DNA from: Mycobacterium uberis
Lineage (GTDB): Bacteria > Actinomycetota > Actinomycetes > Mycobacteriales > Mycobacteriaceae
Direction of reading: 5' to 3'
Assembly: GCF_003408705.1 (NCBI RefSeq)
Contig: NZ_QAYL01000012.1
Location: 46,198-110,197, forward strand
DNA length: 64,000 nt
In this document: positions 49,933 through 59,568 of the stretch, in pieces
How positions within the stretch are numbered: the first letter of the stretch is position 1
Layout of the letters: each line of letters begins with the position of its first letter
Made by a program: the position numbers and the translations under genes
Notes under the pieces: model-generated
What the model was told of the DNA's origin: nothing
Databases searched by the model: none
The model's input: the letters and a program-made list of their open reading frames with translations, nothing else

Positions 49933-51290
49933 TCACTCACGGCAACGGTCGGCCAAGTCGGCCTCCAACTGGAAAAGTAGACTATAAAGTATTAAACTTC
50001 CCTTGTCGGCGACATGCGTGGCTTCGGTCTGGTGAGTCAGATGCTCGCAGCTAACCGCGCTGTCTTGGTGATCACCTAGCAGAATTCGGATTCGGATAGC
50101 TTTGGCCTGTTGCGCAGTGCGGTTCGTTCCGGTCACTGCCGCGGTGTAGTGGAGTCACTTAGGCATTCGATGCAGTGCTTTGTCGGCTTAGACCCCAACT
50201 TTCGCGGCCTTGCGGACTTGTTTGTAGGCCGTGTCAATGGTAGCCGGTGTCGGTTCCTCGCTGACTGGACCGGCCGGGATGTCGGTCACCGCCGAATCGA
50301 GGGTGTCGAGCAAAAGGAAGTATCGCTGCGACCGCATAGCTACCAGATACCGTCACAGCCCGGCCTGATAGCGGCGCTGCGCGCCCTCGACCAGACGTTC
50401 CCTTACCGGTTCCACGGACTCGCTCCGATGTCAGCTGGTCTAATCGGTGCTGGTAGCTCTTCTCCAAAACTTAGGCATCACGTACTATGCCCAAAATACT
50501 GGCAAGCTCGAGCAGTTCATTGAGGGTCGACGCGAAGTAGGACAATCCGAACGAATCCTGAGAGTCCTGCAAGCAAGCTGCGGGTCTTCCGGGTAGTTGT
50601 CCGCATCCCGATGCACGGCGTCGTAAGTATTGGTGCGCACGGCGTGATCCCACGCCAGCCGCTCGTTAACTTGCTGGGCTACGGCTCGGTTTACTGGGCC
50701 GTATGCGGCTGCGTACCGTGCATTTGCGACGTCGTGCCAAGTGCCTACGCCAACTTGGAGCCGTGAGCGGCGGGTGCCGGCACCGGCATCGAGCAGTCGA
50801 TTGCTCAGCCGATCCAACAGCTCGGAATTGGTATTCCCATTGACGAGTTCCAGCTTCCAGTCGCACCACTGTTGTTTGGTCGGGTTCCAGCCGGAGCTTG
50901 CCTAACTTCCGGCAGACTACGCGGTGAAATAGCCGTTGCTGAATTCCGCCAGCGCGGTGCCATTGATGTTGTACAGGACTTGGCTTTCCCGTTGGGGGTG
51001 ATTCGCTCGATGGGCTCCACCGGGCCGGTAGCGAACAATCGCCAGCATCACATCCAGCAACTTGGCTGGCACAGTATTACCGGAAGTGGCCACGGGCACT
51101 CGGATCTCTGGAGGAGCATCGGGTCTGGCTGGCAACTTCAGGTGCCAACCCGCGTTGAGGCCCCAGTGTGGCGCCGCAGGGTGACCTTATTATGTGCCAG
51201 GTCTCACGTTGGCGTATCGAAGTAGGTCGCATCCAGCGATTACGTTTGAGGGTGCTATGGCGCAATTGTAGACGGACGTAGACAGGTACC
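49933..51290 (-). pseudogene. CYTH-CHAD domain protein (Rv2226 orthologue) pseudogene
   Basis: The CYTH triphosphate-tunnel half: GWHLKLPARPDAPPEIRVPV at about 51120-51180, SQVLYNINGTALAEFSNGYF, and ELLDRLSNRLLDAGAGTRRS at 50760-50830. The CHAD helical half: GPVNRAVAQQVNERLAWDHA at 50640-50700, LAGILG-type and AMRSQRYFLLLDTLDSAVTD at 50270-50330 with its CHAD His pattern, and the end LLFQLEADLADRCRE at 49933-49980. Seven or more frame changes. It lies just after panB, as in M. tuberculosis. Such proteins bind polyphosphate or hydrolyse triphosphates. Confidence 0.8.
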
Positions 51291-51444
51291 CATAGCGTGT
51301 CATATCACTCGAGCGTGTGCCGGCACTGGCGTATCGTCCGGCAGCGGCGGACCATAGCCCGCTGGCAACGGCCTACTGGTCGGTGATGGAAGACCTTGTC
51401 GATCAAGGACTTCGGCGAGGTCGCGTGGATCCAGGGCTAACGCT

Positions 51445-52299
51445 TCAAAAGCAGTGTTCCTCGGCCGGGAAAACCGCGTTAGCCACTTCTTTTGCGTACT
51501 GTGTTGCGGCACGGCGCAACTGGCCAGCGATATCGGTATACTGCTTGACGAAGCGTGTCGCTTTAGCGCTGCTCAAACCGGCCATGTCTTGCCAGACCAG
51601 GACCTGGGCGTCGCAGTTCGGACCGGCTCCGATCCCGATCGTCGGAATGGTTAGTTTACCGGTGATCTGAGTGGCCAACTCGACCGGTATCATCTCCATG
51701 ACGACGGAAAATGCTCCAGCCTCGGCAACGGCGACGGCATCCGCGACAGTTTGTTCGGCGGCGTCACCACGGCCCTGCACCCGGAAGCCGCCGAGGTTGT
51801 TGACACTTTGCGGCGTGAACCCGATGTGCGCCATCACTGGAATGCCCGCCGCGGTCAGGCACGCTATCTGCTCGGCTACCCGCTGGCCGCCTTCGAGTTT
51901 TACGGCGTGCGCACCACCCTCTTTCATAAATCGGATAGCGACGGCTAGCGCGGCAGTGGGGCCGGGCTCGTAGCTGCCGAATGGCAGGTCGGCGACGACC
52001 AGGGCGTACTGCGCACCTCGCACTACGCCGCGAACCAGCGGGATCAGCTCGTCGACCGAAACCGGCACCGTGGTGTCGTAGCCGTACACCACGTTGGCCG
52101 CTGAATCACCCACCAGTAGCACCGGGATACCGGCCTCGTCGAAAACCCTGGCGGTCGAAAAGTCGTAGGCCGTAAGCATGGCCCACTTGTGGCCTTCGGC
52201 CTTCATTTTCTGCAGGTGCTGGATACGGATCTTGGTGCGCTGCATTGATTGGGTGGAGGGTGCAGAGGAATTAGCCCCATAAATATTCTGCTCAGACAT
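51445..52299 (-). CDS. panB: 3-methyl-2-oxobutanoate hydroxymethyltransferase PanB
   Basis: A 284-residue enzyme that makes ketopantoate from alpha-ketoisovalerate and methylenetetrahydrofolate, the first step of pantothenate and CoA synthesis. The ATG at 52299 is chosen over an upstream frame that would add 70 residues of unrelated sequence. AAGGACAGAG precedes the ATG, and [10 protein letters not shown] matches relatives. Visible are the metal site in [44 protein letters not shown] (family signature) and [18 protein letters not shown] with the catalytic Glu. [20 protein letters not shown] closes the barrel. Confidence 0.95.
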   Translation of the reverse strand: MSEQNIYGANSSAPSTQSMQRTKIRIQHLQKMKAEGHKWAMLTAYDFSTARVFDEAGIPVLLVGDSAANVVYGYDTTVPVSVDELIPLVRGVVRGAQYALVVADLPFGSYEPGPTAALAVAIRFMKEGGAHAVKLEGGQRVAEQIACLTAAGIPVMAHIGFTPQSVNNLGGFRVQGRGDAAEQTVADAVAVAEAGAFSVVMEMIPVELATQITGKLTIPTIGIGAGPNCDAQVLVWQDMAGLSSAKATRFVKQYTDIAGQLRRAATQYAKEVANAVFPAEEHCF

Positions 52300-52555
52300 C
52301 TCTGTCCTTTGTGTTGATCGGATCGATCCTCGTGGCCCTGAAGAGTCCGGATGGATAGGGCCCCTGGGTTTGTCTGACCGTGACAGTCTGCCATCTCCTT
52401 TGCGTAGTTGCGCCACCTGACCCTGTGATACAGGCCATCGGCGCATGCAGCTGCTTAATGGACTGGATGCCAGCCTTTTGTTCTGGACACCTACTTGCAG
52501 CCCATGCATATCTGTTTAGATGATGGAGTTTGGACGCTTAGATAGACATAGATAA

Positions 52556-53794
52556 TGTCGGGCGGCTACACTTTTGGTCGGCTGCCCGATGCACCAATCG
52601 CTGCGCATCAAGGCCGATGCCGGAGTTTCGCGAACGGCTCGCCAACAGTGTGCTGGACCTTGACTACATGGTCTGGGTGGATGACTCGAACTTCCATGTG
52701 GACCGTCGTCTGCAGTGTATCGGGTTGCCCCCCTAGGCAGGAGGGTGGGCCGAACTTTCGGAAATTTGTGTCCATATTGCGTTGCGGCCATTGGGATCGC
52801 CGTCGACCGTTGTGGGAGATGTGGGTGATCGAAGGTGCGGTCGGTACCGACGGAGGCAACGTGGCAATGATGACCAAGGTGCATCACGTTGGCGTGGACG
52901 GGATGACCGGCGTCAACCTGATGTAGTTACTATGTGCCACCGAAGCCGATGTGCCATTACCCGGACCCGGTAGATGGCGTCGGCGACGCCAGTGGATGGC
53001 AGATCGTCGCGGGCGGGCTCTTGCAATTGTACGTTATCTGTGATCGTAATGGTGGTCCAGGCCCGCGACGGCTTGACCATGGCGCATCCGTTTCACAACG
53101 CCCCGAACGTCGTTCATGTGCGTATCAGCGGCCGCCGCAACATCGCTTACACCGAACTGGATCTTGAGGACATAAAGACGGTCAAGAACCGCTTCGGCGT
53201 CAAGGTCAACAATATGGTGATAGCGCTGGTTTCGAGGGTGTTTCGACGATATTTTTGGGCGAGCACAACGTGTTGCCCGATTCGTCACCGGTGGCAATGG
53301 TGTCAATTTCCGTGCATGGTGAATTTGATCGGCCTGTACGCAATCAGGTTTCAGATATGTTTTCCAGCTTGCAGACCCAGGCTAAAGACTGAACGCTGTA
53401 GCACAAGCGAATTCCTTTGCCAAATGAACTATGTCAGCTATCAGTGCCACCTTGTTGTAGAATTGGCCGCAGTTTGCTGCACCAGCGGTATTTGAGGTGA
53501 CGATGCGGCTCTACGCCCGAACTCGATTGACCGATAGCCTGCCAGTGTATAGCTTTGTGCTCTCCAGTATGCTCGGTATCCAGCTGCTAGTGTGCTTGCT
53601 GGGCTGCGAGGTCAAGGTGATGTATCCGTTGGGGCCGATCTTTCACGGCGTGGACCTCAACATCACCGTGATGTTACTGAAAGGTAACTTATGATATCGG
53701 GCTCATCTTGTGTCTGGAACTACTGTCAGACGTATGGGAGATGGTCGACGAGTTTGGCACCGGTTTAGCGGAGCTGCTCGCAGCCATCAAGTAG
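52556..53794 (+). pseudogene. Wax ester synthase/diacylglycerol acyltransferase (WS/DGAT) pseudogene
   Basis: Plus-strand pieces: PLWEMWVIEGAV at 52820, then the active-site sequence HHVGVDGMTGVNLM (HHxxxDG) at 52880-52926. Next are RNIAYTELDLEDIKTVKNRF and GVKVNNMVIALV at 53135-53230, then SVHGEFDRPVRNQVSDMFSS and the C-terminal PLGPIFHGVDLNITVM followed by LLAAIK with stop 53792-53794. Frameshifts lie at about 52735, 53000, 53260 and 53690. It would have made triacylglycerol or wax esters. It lies between panB and hip1, where M. tuberculosis has no such gene as far as I recall. Confidence 0.85.
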
Positions 53795-53847
53795 TTATAT
53801 TGGTGATGGCCACTCACCAGGAACCGGAACCCTCTCTGGCAGCATAG

Positions 53848-55410
53848 GTGAGTATGGCCCTGTCTAGTCGCGACAAAATCGCGCGCATGCTGCTGACCTG
53901 GACCGTGATCGCGGCCGTCGCACTGGTTCTCGCCGGCTGCGTCCGCGTTGTCGGCGGGCATGCTCTGATGGCTGGGCCGAAGCTAGGCGAGCCGGTGGCG
54001 TGGGCACTGTGTCGTCCTAGCAACCCCGCGGTGAAACTCCCCGGCGGTGCGTTGTGCGGGAAGCTCGCCGTGCCGGTCGATTATGGCCACCGCAATGGCG
54101 AGGTGGCATCGTTGGCGATGATTCGCTTTCCCGCGACTGGCGACAAGCTGGGCTCGCTAGTCATCAACCCCGGGGGTCCCGGCGAGTCCGGTATCGAGGC
54201 CGCGTTGGGTGTTGTTCAGACTTTACCGAAGCGGGTTCGCGAACGCTTTGATCTGGTCGGGTTCGACCCCCGTGGGGTGGGGTCATCGCGGCCTGCAGTC
54301 TGGTGCAACTCCGATGCTGATAACGATCGGTTGCGAGCCGAGTCGCAAGTCGATTACAGTCCGGCGGGTGTGGCGCACATCGAGGACGAGACCAAGCAAT
54401 TCGTCGGTCGTTGTACCACCAAGCTGGGCAAGACATTCCTGGAAAACATCGGGACGGTCAACGTTGCCAAAGACCTCGATGTCATCCGTGCGGCGCTGGG
54501 TGACGACAAGCTGACCTACCTCGGCTACTCATACGGCACCCGGATCGGTGCGGCCTATGCTGAGGCCTATCCGCAGAACGTGCGGTCCATGATTCTTGAT
54601 GGCGCCGTTGACCCCAACGCTGATCCCATCGAGGTGGATCTGCGCCAGGCCAAAGGATTCCAAGACGCGTTCAACGACTATGCTGCCGACTGTGCGAAGA
54701 AACCGTCCTGCCCGCTGGGCACCGCCCCGGCCAAAGCCGTCGACGTCTACCACGCTCTGGTCAACCCGCTGGTAGACCCGAGCAATCTTAGGGTCAGCAG
54801 GCCCGCCCCGACGAAGGACCCGCGCGGGTTGAGTTACAGCGACGCCATCGTGGGCACCATCATGGCGCTGTACTCACCGACGTTGTGGCACCACCTCACC
54901 GACGGTCTGTCCGAGCTGGTTGATCATCGCGGAGATACCTTGCTCGCTTTGGCTGATATGTATATGCGTCGCGACTTGCACGGCCATTACACCAACGCCA
55001 CCGATGTGCGGGTGGCAGTCAATTGCGTTGATCAGCCTCCGATTACGGACCGGGTCAAGGTCATTGACGAAGATCGCCGCTCACGGGAGGTTGCCCCCTT
55101 CATGAGCTACGGGCAGTTCACTGGTCACGCACCTCTTGGCACCTGCGCGTTCTGGCCGGTACCACCGACCAGCAAGCCACATGTCGTCTCGGCACCTGGC
55201 TTGGCGCCGACGGTAGTGGTGTCAACCACCCATGATCCGGCGACACCGTATAAGGCCGGGGTGGATTTGGCGAAGCAGCTTCGGGGTTCGTTACTTACCT
55301 TCGATGGAACCCAGCACACGGTGGTTTTCCAAGGCTACAGTTGCATTGACGACTACGTGACGGAGTATCTGATCGGCGGCACCACTCCGCCGAGTGGGAC
55401 GAAATGCTGA
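53848..55410 (+). CDS. hip1: Cell-envelope serine protease Hip1 (CaeA, Rv2224c orthologue)
   Basis: A 520-residue lipoprotein of the alpha/beta hydrolase S33 family, same length as in M. tuberculosis. It cleaves GroEL2 at the cell surface and affects immune detection. Lipid attachment is expected at Cys31 (VLAGC), after a hydrophobic helix at 14-30. The catalytic triad is complete: Ser228 (GYSYGT), Asp463 (THDPATPY) and His490 (GTQHTVV). The oxyanion NPGGPGESG lies near residue 107. The start is GTG 53848, with an in-frame ATG two codons later. Confidence 0.96.
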   Translation: MSMALSSRDKIARMLLTWTVIAAVALVLAGCVRVVGGHALMAGPKLGEPVAWALCRPSNPAVKLPGGALCGKLAVPVDYGHRNGEVASLAMIRFPATGDKLGSLVINPGGPGESGIEAALGVVQTLPKRVRERFDLVGFDPRGVGSSRPAVWCNSDADNDRLRAESQVDYSPAGVAHIEDETKQFVGRCTTKLGKTFLENIGTVNVAKDLDVIRAALGDDKLTYLGYSYGTRIGAAYAEAYPQNVRSMILDGAVDPNADPIEVDLRQAKGFQDAFNDYAADCAKKPSCPLGTAPAKAVDVYHALVNPLVDPSNLRVSRPAPTKDPRGLSYSDAIVGTIMALYSPTLWHHLTDGLSELVDHRGDTLLALADMYMRRDLHGHYTNATDVRVAVNCVDQPPITDRVKVIDEDRRSREVAPFMSYGQFTGHAPLGTCAFWPVPPTSKPHVVSAPGLAPTVVVSTTHDPATPYKAGVDLAKQLRGSLLTFDGTQHTVVFQGYSCIDDYVTEYLIGGTTPPSGTKC

Positions 55411-55483
55411 CGTCTGATGACAACAGATTAAGTGACCAACACGTGACTTTTTCACACTGCCGCGGGTATCCGAGGATGCAACG

Positions 55484-57031
55484 ATGGCATCTATGCCGCC
55501 CCTGAAATCGTTAAGCTCGGCGCTGCTTTCATTGGGGCTGTTGTTACAACCGGCAATAGCACTGCCGGCCGCTAACGCCAGTCCAGAGCAGACCCCGAGC
55601 CCGGTGCCGGCCGCGGTGCAGCAGCAGAACTGGGGCAACTGCGGCGTGTTCCTGCCCGACACTAGTGGCATCCCCTCGGCACGGTGTGCAAAGGTGTCGG
55701 TGCCGGTCGACTACAACAGTCCTGGTGGGGCGTACGCCGAGTTGGCGGTGATCCGTGTTCCGGCGACTGGCCAACGAATTGGGTCGCTGCTGTTCAATCC
55801 TGGAGGACCCGGGGCGTCTGCGGTCGACATGGTTGCCGCAATGACATCAGGGCTACGATGGACTGATATTGGCCGTCACTTTGACCTGGTGGGATTCGAT
55901 CCGCGAGGAGTTGGCCACTCAACCCCGACGCTTCGGTGCCGCACCGACGCTGAGTTCGATGCGTACCGGACCGAACCGATGGTTGACTACAGTCCGGCAG
56001 GTGTGGCGCATATCGAGCAAGTTTATAAGCAGTTCGCCCAACAGTGTGTTGCCCGGGTCGGCACTGAATTCTTGGCGAACGTGGGCACCGCTTCTGCCGC
56101 GCGTGACATGGATCTAGTCCGTCAGTCTCTGGGCGACGAACGGATCAACTATCTCGGCTACAGCTACGGTACTGAATTGGGCATCGCTTATCTTGAGCGG
56201 TTCAGCGATCATGTGCGGGCGATGGTGCTAGACGGCGCCATTGACCCGACCGCCGGCCTAATCCAGGAAGGCATCCAGCAAATGGCGGGGTTCCAAACTG
56301 CGTTCACCGACTATGCCGCGGACTGCGCTCGCTCAGCGGCTTGTCCGCTGGGCACTGACCCTAGACAATGGGTCAACCGGTACCACGCTCTGACCGACCC
56401 GTTGGTCACCAAGCCGGGTCGTACGTCGGATCCACGCGGCCTCGGTTACGCTGATGCGATCACCGGTACTATCAATGCGCTCTATACCCCTGCGCACTGG
56501 AAATATCTGACCAGTGGCCTGCTCGGGTTGCAGCGCAACACCGACGCCGGTGACCTGTTGTTGCTCGCCGATGACTACTACGGCCGCGATGATAATGGAC
56601 ACTACACCAACGACCAGGACGCGTTCAACGCGATCCGCTGCGTAGACGCACCGGCACCAACGGATTCGGCGAGCTGGGTATCAGCCGATCAGCAGATCCG
56701 TCAGGTCGCCCCGTTCCTCAGCTACGGGCACTTCACCGGCAACGCCCCCCGCGATATCTGTGCACTGTGGCCGGTACCGGCGACATCGACGCCACATCCC
56801 GCGAAGCCGGTCGCATCGGGCAAGGTCGTCGTGGTCTCCACAACGCACGATCCGGCTACACCGTATCAGGCCGGGGTTGATCTGGCTCGCGAGCTGAGCA
56901 GCCCGCTGATCACCTACGACGGAACCCAACACACCGCGGTATTCAATGGCAGCCAGTGCGTGGATACTGCGATAGTAAATTATCTCGTGGACAAGACATT
57001 GCCACCGGTGTCCCTGCAATGTCAGTCCTGA
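55484..57031 (+). CDS. Secreted serine protease, Hip1 paralogue (Rv2223c orthologue)
   Basis: A 515-residue tandem paralogue of the preceding gene. A cleavable signal peptide (about residues 9-32, LSSALLSLGLLLQPAIALPA then A-N-A-S) replaces the lipobox. The S33 catalytic residues are Ser227 (GYSYGT), Asp456 (THDPATPY) and His483 (GTQHTAV), with NPGGPGAS as the oxyanion segment. There is a 73-bp gap to hip1 and no clear terminator. Both copies stay intact despite the surrounding decay, so each is likely used. Substrate is unknown; it is exported. Confidence 0.93.
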   Translation: MASMPPLKSLSSALLSLGLLLQPAIALPAANASPEQTPSPVPAAVQQQNWGNCGVFLPDTSGIPSARCAKVSVPVDYNSPGGAYAELAVIRVPATGQRIGSLLFNPGGPGASAVDMVAAMTSGLRWTDIGRHFDLVGFDPRGVGHSTPTLRCRTDAEFDAYRTEPMVDYSPAGVAHIEQVYKQFAQQCVARVGTEFLANVGTASAARDMDLVRQSLGDERINYLGYSYGTELGIAYLERFSDHVRAMVLDGAIDPTAGLIQEGIQQMAGFQTAFTDYAADCARSAACPLGTDPRQWVNRYHALTDPLVTKPGRTSDPRGLGYADAITGTINALYTPAHWKYLTSGLLGLQRNTDAGDLLLLADDYYGRDDNGHYTNDQDAFNAIRCVDAPAPTDSASWVSADQQIRQVAPFLSYGHFTGNAPRDICALWPVPATSTPHPAKPVASGKVVVVSTTHDPATPYQAGVDLARELSSPLITYDGTQHTAVFNGSQCVDTAIVNYLVDKTLPPVSLQCQS

Positions 57032-57419
57032 GAGGATGTCTAGAAGTGGCTCGGTCGTGGTCGTGAGCCCACTGACCGGCAGCGCCGGGTGCCGGGCTGG
57101 GCAAACAGGTAACCAAATTGTTCAAAGGCTCCGATTACCTATGGTTCGCCGCGGATCTGCGCCGACCTGACTGATAAAGGTTGGCAGTTCAGTGTGAACA
57201 CAATGGTCGAGTCGATGTGTCCGAAATGGCCCTGCAAAGTCGAAAATCAAGGCGGCGCAACAGGCTGGCCTAAGGTACCGAAATTCCCGAACCTAGCTCA
57301 AGTGTGACTTCACCGAGGCGCCGCCATAACTCTACCGACTTACTACCTTACTCGTCGAGTATGAGAAAATCACGGTCATCCAGCCGGGAGACCCGGATAT
57401 AAGTAACCTTCAGCTGTCT
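57032..57419. other. No gene recognised
   Basis: Short open frames only, presumably the eroded 5' part of the IS5 remnant below plus flank. Confidence 0.4.
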
Positions 57420-57775
57420 CACGGGAAGCCAAGTGGGCTTGTGGCTAGTCGTAGTCGCTTCGGTCCAAGACGGCGGCACCGCGTTACTAATCATCACATT
57501 GGTGTGGACTGACGGTGGCTACATAGGGCGACTCGTGGAATGGGCGAAATCTATTTTACTGTTGGACGGTCCAGGTCGTCAAGCGCATCGACGACGCCTC
57601 CAAATTTGCTGTGACTCCACGTCGTTGGGTTGTCGAACTAAATTTCGGGTGGATAAAACCACACGAGTACTTTTCGTGAGTCAACGTTCCGGATGCGCAT
57701 CAACGATCACAGAACGCCAGGGTGTAGAGTCCGGTTGCGACTTCTGCGCAGTGGAACTGTAGCTTACGCTGTGTC
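57420..57775 (+). mobile_element. IS5-family transposase fragment
   Basis: The plus frame from 57433 reads WLVVVASVQDGGTALLIITL and VWTDGGYIGRLVEWAKSIL, the DDE family's second Asp block (ADGGYxG). A second frame gives VKRIDDASKFAVTPRRWVVE followed by LNFGWIKPHEYF, the catalytic Glu region (WVVERTFGW..H). It breaks off with a stop near 57680. No inverted repeats or target duplications could be seen. It is dead. Confidence 0.75.
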
Positions 57776-58178
57776 AAGCGTTTTACCGGATTCGTATTTT
57801 AGGGCATACTACCGCCGCCTGTTGGCGTGTCGCTCTTTCGTGTTTGGCGTAACCCTTGATGTGATAGCAAGGGATACTAGTGAGGAGCATGTGCGGTCGC
57901 ACAGCCAGGGAATAGGGCAACGCCGACGCTGTGGGCGAGTCTTCGTATGTCGCTGGCGTGAGCAGAACCGGACCGGGTGGTAATTATATAATTGAAGGGG
58001 TTGTTCGTGCTAGACGCACACCACCTCGTCGGCAAAATCGGGTTTGACCCTTGTCGGTTGAGCCTGATTTTACGGGTGCAGGTTGCTGGGGTACAGGTTG
58101 ATGTTGGTGTGCAATCCGTAACGCTAAGGGCCTGGTCTGATGACGTATAGTTAGTAGCAGTTGCGTAATGTGCGGGTT
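57776..58178. other. Upstream region of glnA2, no gene recognised
   Basis: Only short frames. It must hold the glnA2 promoter, but I see no clear consensus element or ribosome site close to the ATG. Confidence 0.4.
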
Positions 58179-59519
58179 ATGGATCGGCAGAAGGAATTTG
58201 TCCTGCGCACACTCGAGGAGCGGGACATCCGTTTTGTGCGCCTGTGGTTCACCGATGTGCTCGGTTACCTAAAGTCGGTCGCGATTGCTCCTGCCGAGTT
58301 AGAGGGCGCTTTCGAGGAAGGCATCGGCTTCGACGGATCCTCGATCGAGGGCTTCGCGCGGGTCTCGGAATCCGACACCGTGGCACACCCGGATCCGTCG
58401 ACTTTCCAAGTCCTGCCCTGGGCTACTGCCACCGGCCACCATCACTCGGCGCGGATGTTCTGCGACATCACCATGCCGGACGGCTCGCCATCGTGGGCGG
58501 ATCCGCGACACGTTTTGCAGCGTCAGCTGACGAAGGCCAGCGACCTTGGTTTTTCCTGTTACGTCCATCCCGAAATCGAATTCTTCCTTCTCAAGGCGGG
58601 ACCTGAGGACGGGTCAATGCCCATTCCCGTCGACAACGCCGGTTATTTCGACCAAGCAGTGCACGACTTCGCATCGAACTTTCGCTGGCACGCAATCGAG
58701 GCCCTGGAATTCATGGGTATTTCGGTAGAGTTCAGCCACCACGAAGGCGCGCCCGGTCAGCAGGAGATCGACCTGCGTTTTGCTGACGCACTGTCGATGG
58801 CCGATAATGTGATGACTTTCCGTTACGTCATCAAAGAAGTCGCGATTGAAAACGGCGCGCGGGCGTCCTTCATGCCCAAGCCGTTCGTGCAGCACCCTGG
58901 CTCAGCGATGCACACCCATATGAGCCTGTTCGAAGGGGACACCAACGCCTTCCACAGCGACGACGATCCATTGCAATTGTCGGATGTGGGCAAGTCGTTC
59001 ATTGCGGGGATCCTCGAGCATGCCTCCGAAATTAGCGCGGTCACTAATCAGTGGGTCAACTCCTACAAACGGTTGGTGATTGGCGGTGAAGCTCCCACCG
59101 CTGCCTCATGGGGGGCAGCCAACCGGTCTGCTCTGGTGCGGGTGCCGATGTACACGCCGCACAAGACGTCATCGCGGCGGGTCGAGGTACGCAGTCCCGA
59201 TTCAGCGTGCAACCCCTACCTGACGTTTGCTGTGCTGCTGGCTGCCGGCTTGCGTGGGTTGGAGAAGGGTTACGTGTTGGGGCCACAGGCAGAGGACAAC
59301 GTTTGGGATCTCACGTCCGAAGAGCGGCGCACGATGGGATACCGTGAGCTGCCAACCAGTCTTGACAGTGCGCTTCGCGCCATGGAGGCTTCCGAACTCG
59401 TCGCGGAAGCCCTGGGGGAGAATGTTTTTGACTTTTTTTTGCGTAATAAGCGTGCAGAATGGGCAAACTACCGCAGCCATGTCACGCCCTATGAGCTGAA
59501 AACTTACCTGTCGTTGTAG
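58179..59519 (+). CDS. glnA2: Glutamine synthetase type I-beta homologue GlnA2
   Basis: A 446-residue glutamine synthetase. ATG 58179 gives [12 protein letters not shown], the M. tuberculosis start, in preference to six extra upstream codons. Family sites are [15 protein letters not shown] metal region near residues 53-63, [20 protein letters not shown] (ammonia and metal site) near 230-250, and NRSALVRVP followed by [15 protein letters not shown] (ATP/glutamate site) near 315-350. The Tyr of the adenylylation loop region (NKRAEW) was not checked. It is followed by glnE with a 49-bp gap, so activity control and target are neighbours. Confidence 0.95.
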   Translation: MDRQKEFVLRTLEERDIRFVRLWFTDVLGYLKSVAIAPAELEGAFEEGIGFDGSSIEGFARVSESDTVAHPDPSTFQVLPWATATGHHHSARMFCDITMPDGSPSWADPRHVLQRQLTKASDLGFSCYVHPEIEFFLLKAGPEDGSMPIPVDNAGYFDQAVHDFASNFRWHAIEALEFMGISVEFSHHEGAPGQQEIDLRFADALSMADNVMTFRYVIKEVAIENGARASFMPKPFVQHPGSAMHTHMSLFEGDTNAFHSDDDPLQLSDVGKSFIAGILEHASEISAVTNQWVNSYKRLVIGGEAPTAASWGAANRSALVRVPMYTPHKTSSRRVEVRSPDSACNPYLTFAVLLAAGLRGLEKGYVLGPQAEDNVWDLTSEERRTMGYRELPTSLDSALRAMEASELVAEALGENVFDFFLRNKRAEWANYRSHVTPYELKTYLSL

Positions 59520-59568
59520 TGCAGATTTTCTCCGGTTGATTCGACCGGGGGTCTGTTGCGTTACCGTC

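Noticed and set aside
52300..52509. Extended panB reading frame to 52509
   Set aside because: The extra 70 residues have a non-coding composition, and the ATG at 52299 has a good ribosome site and the family's first residues.
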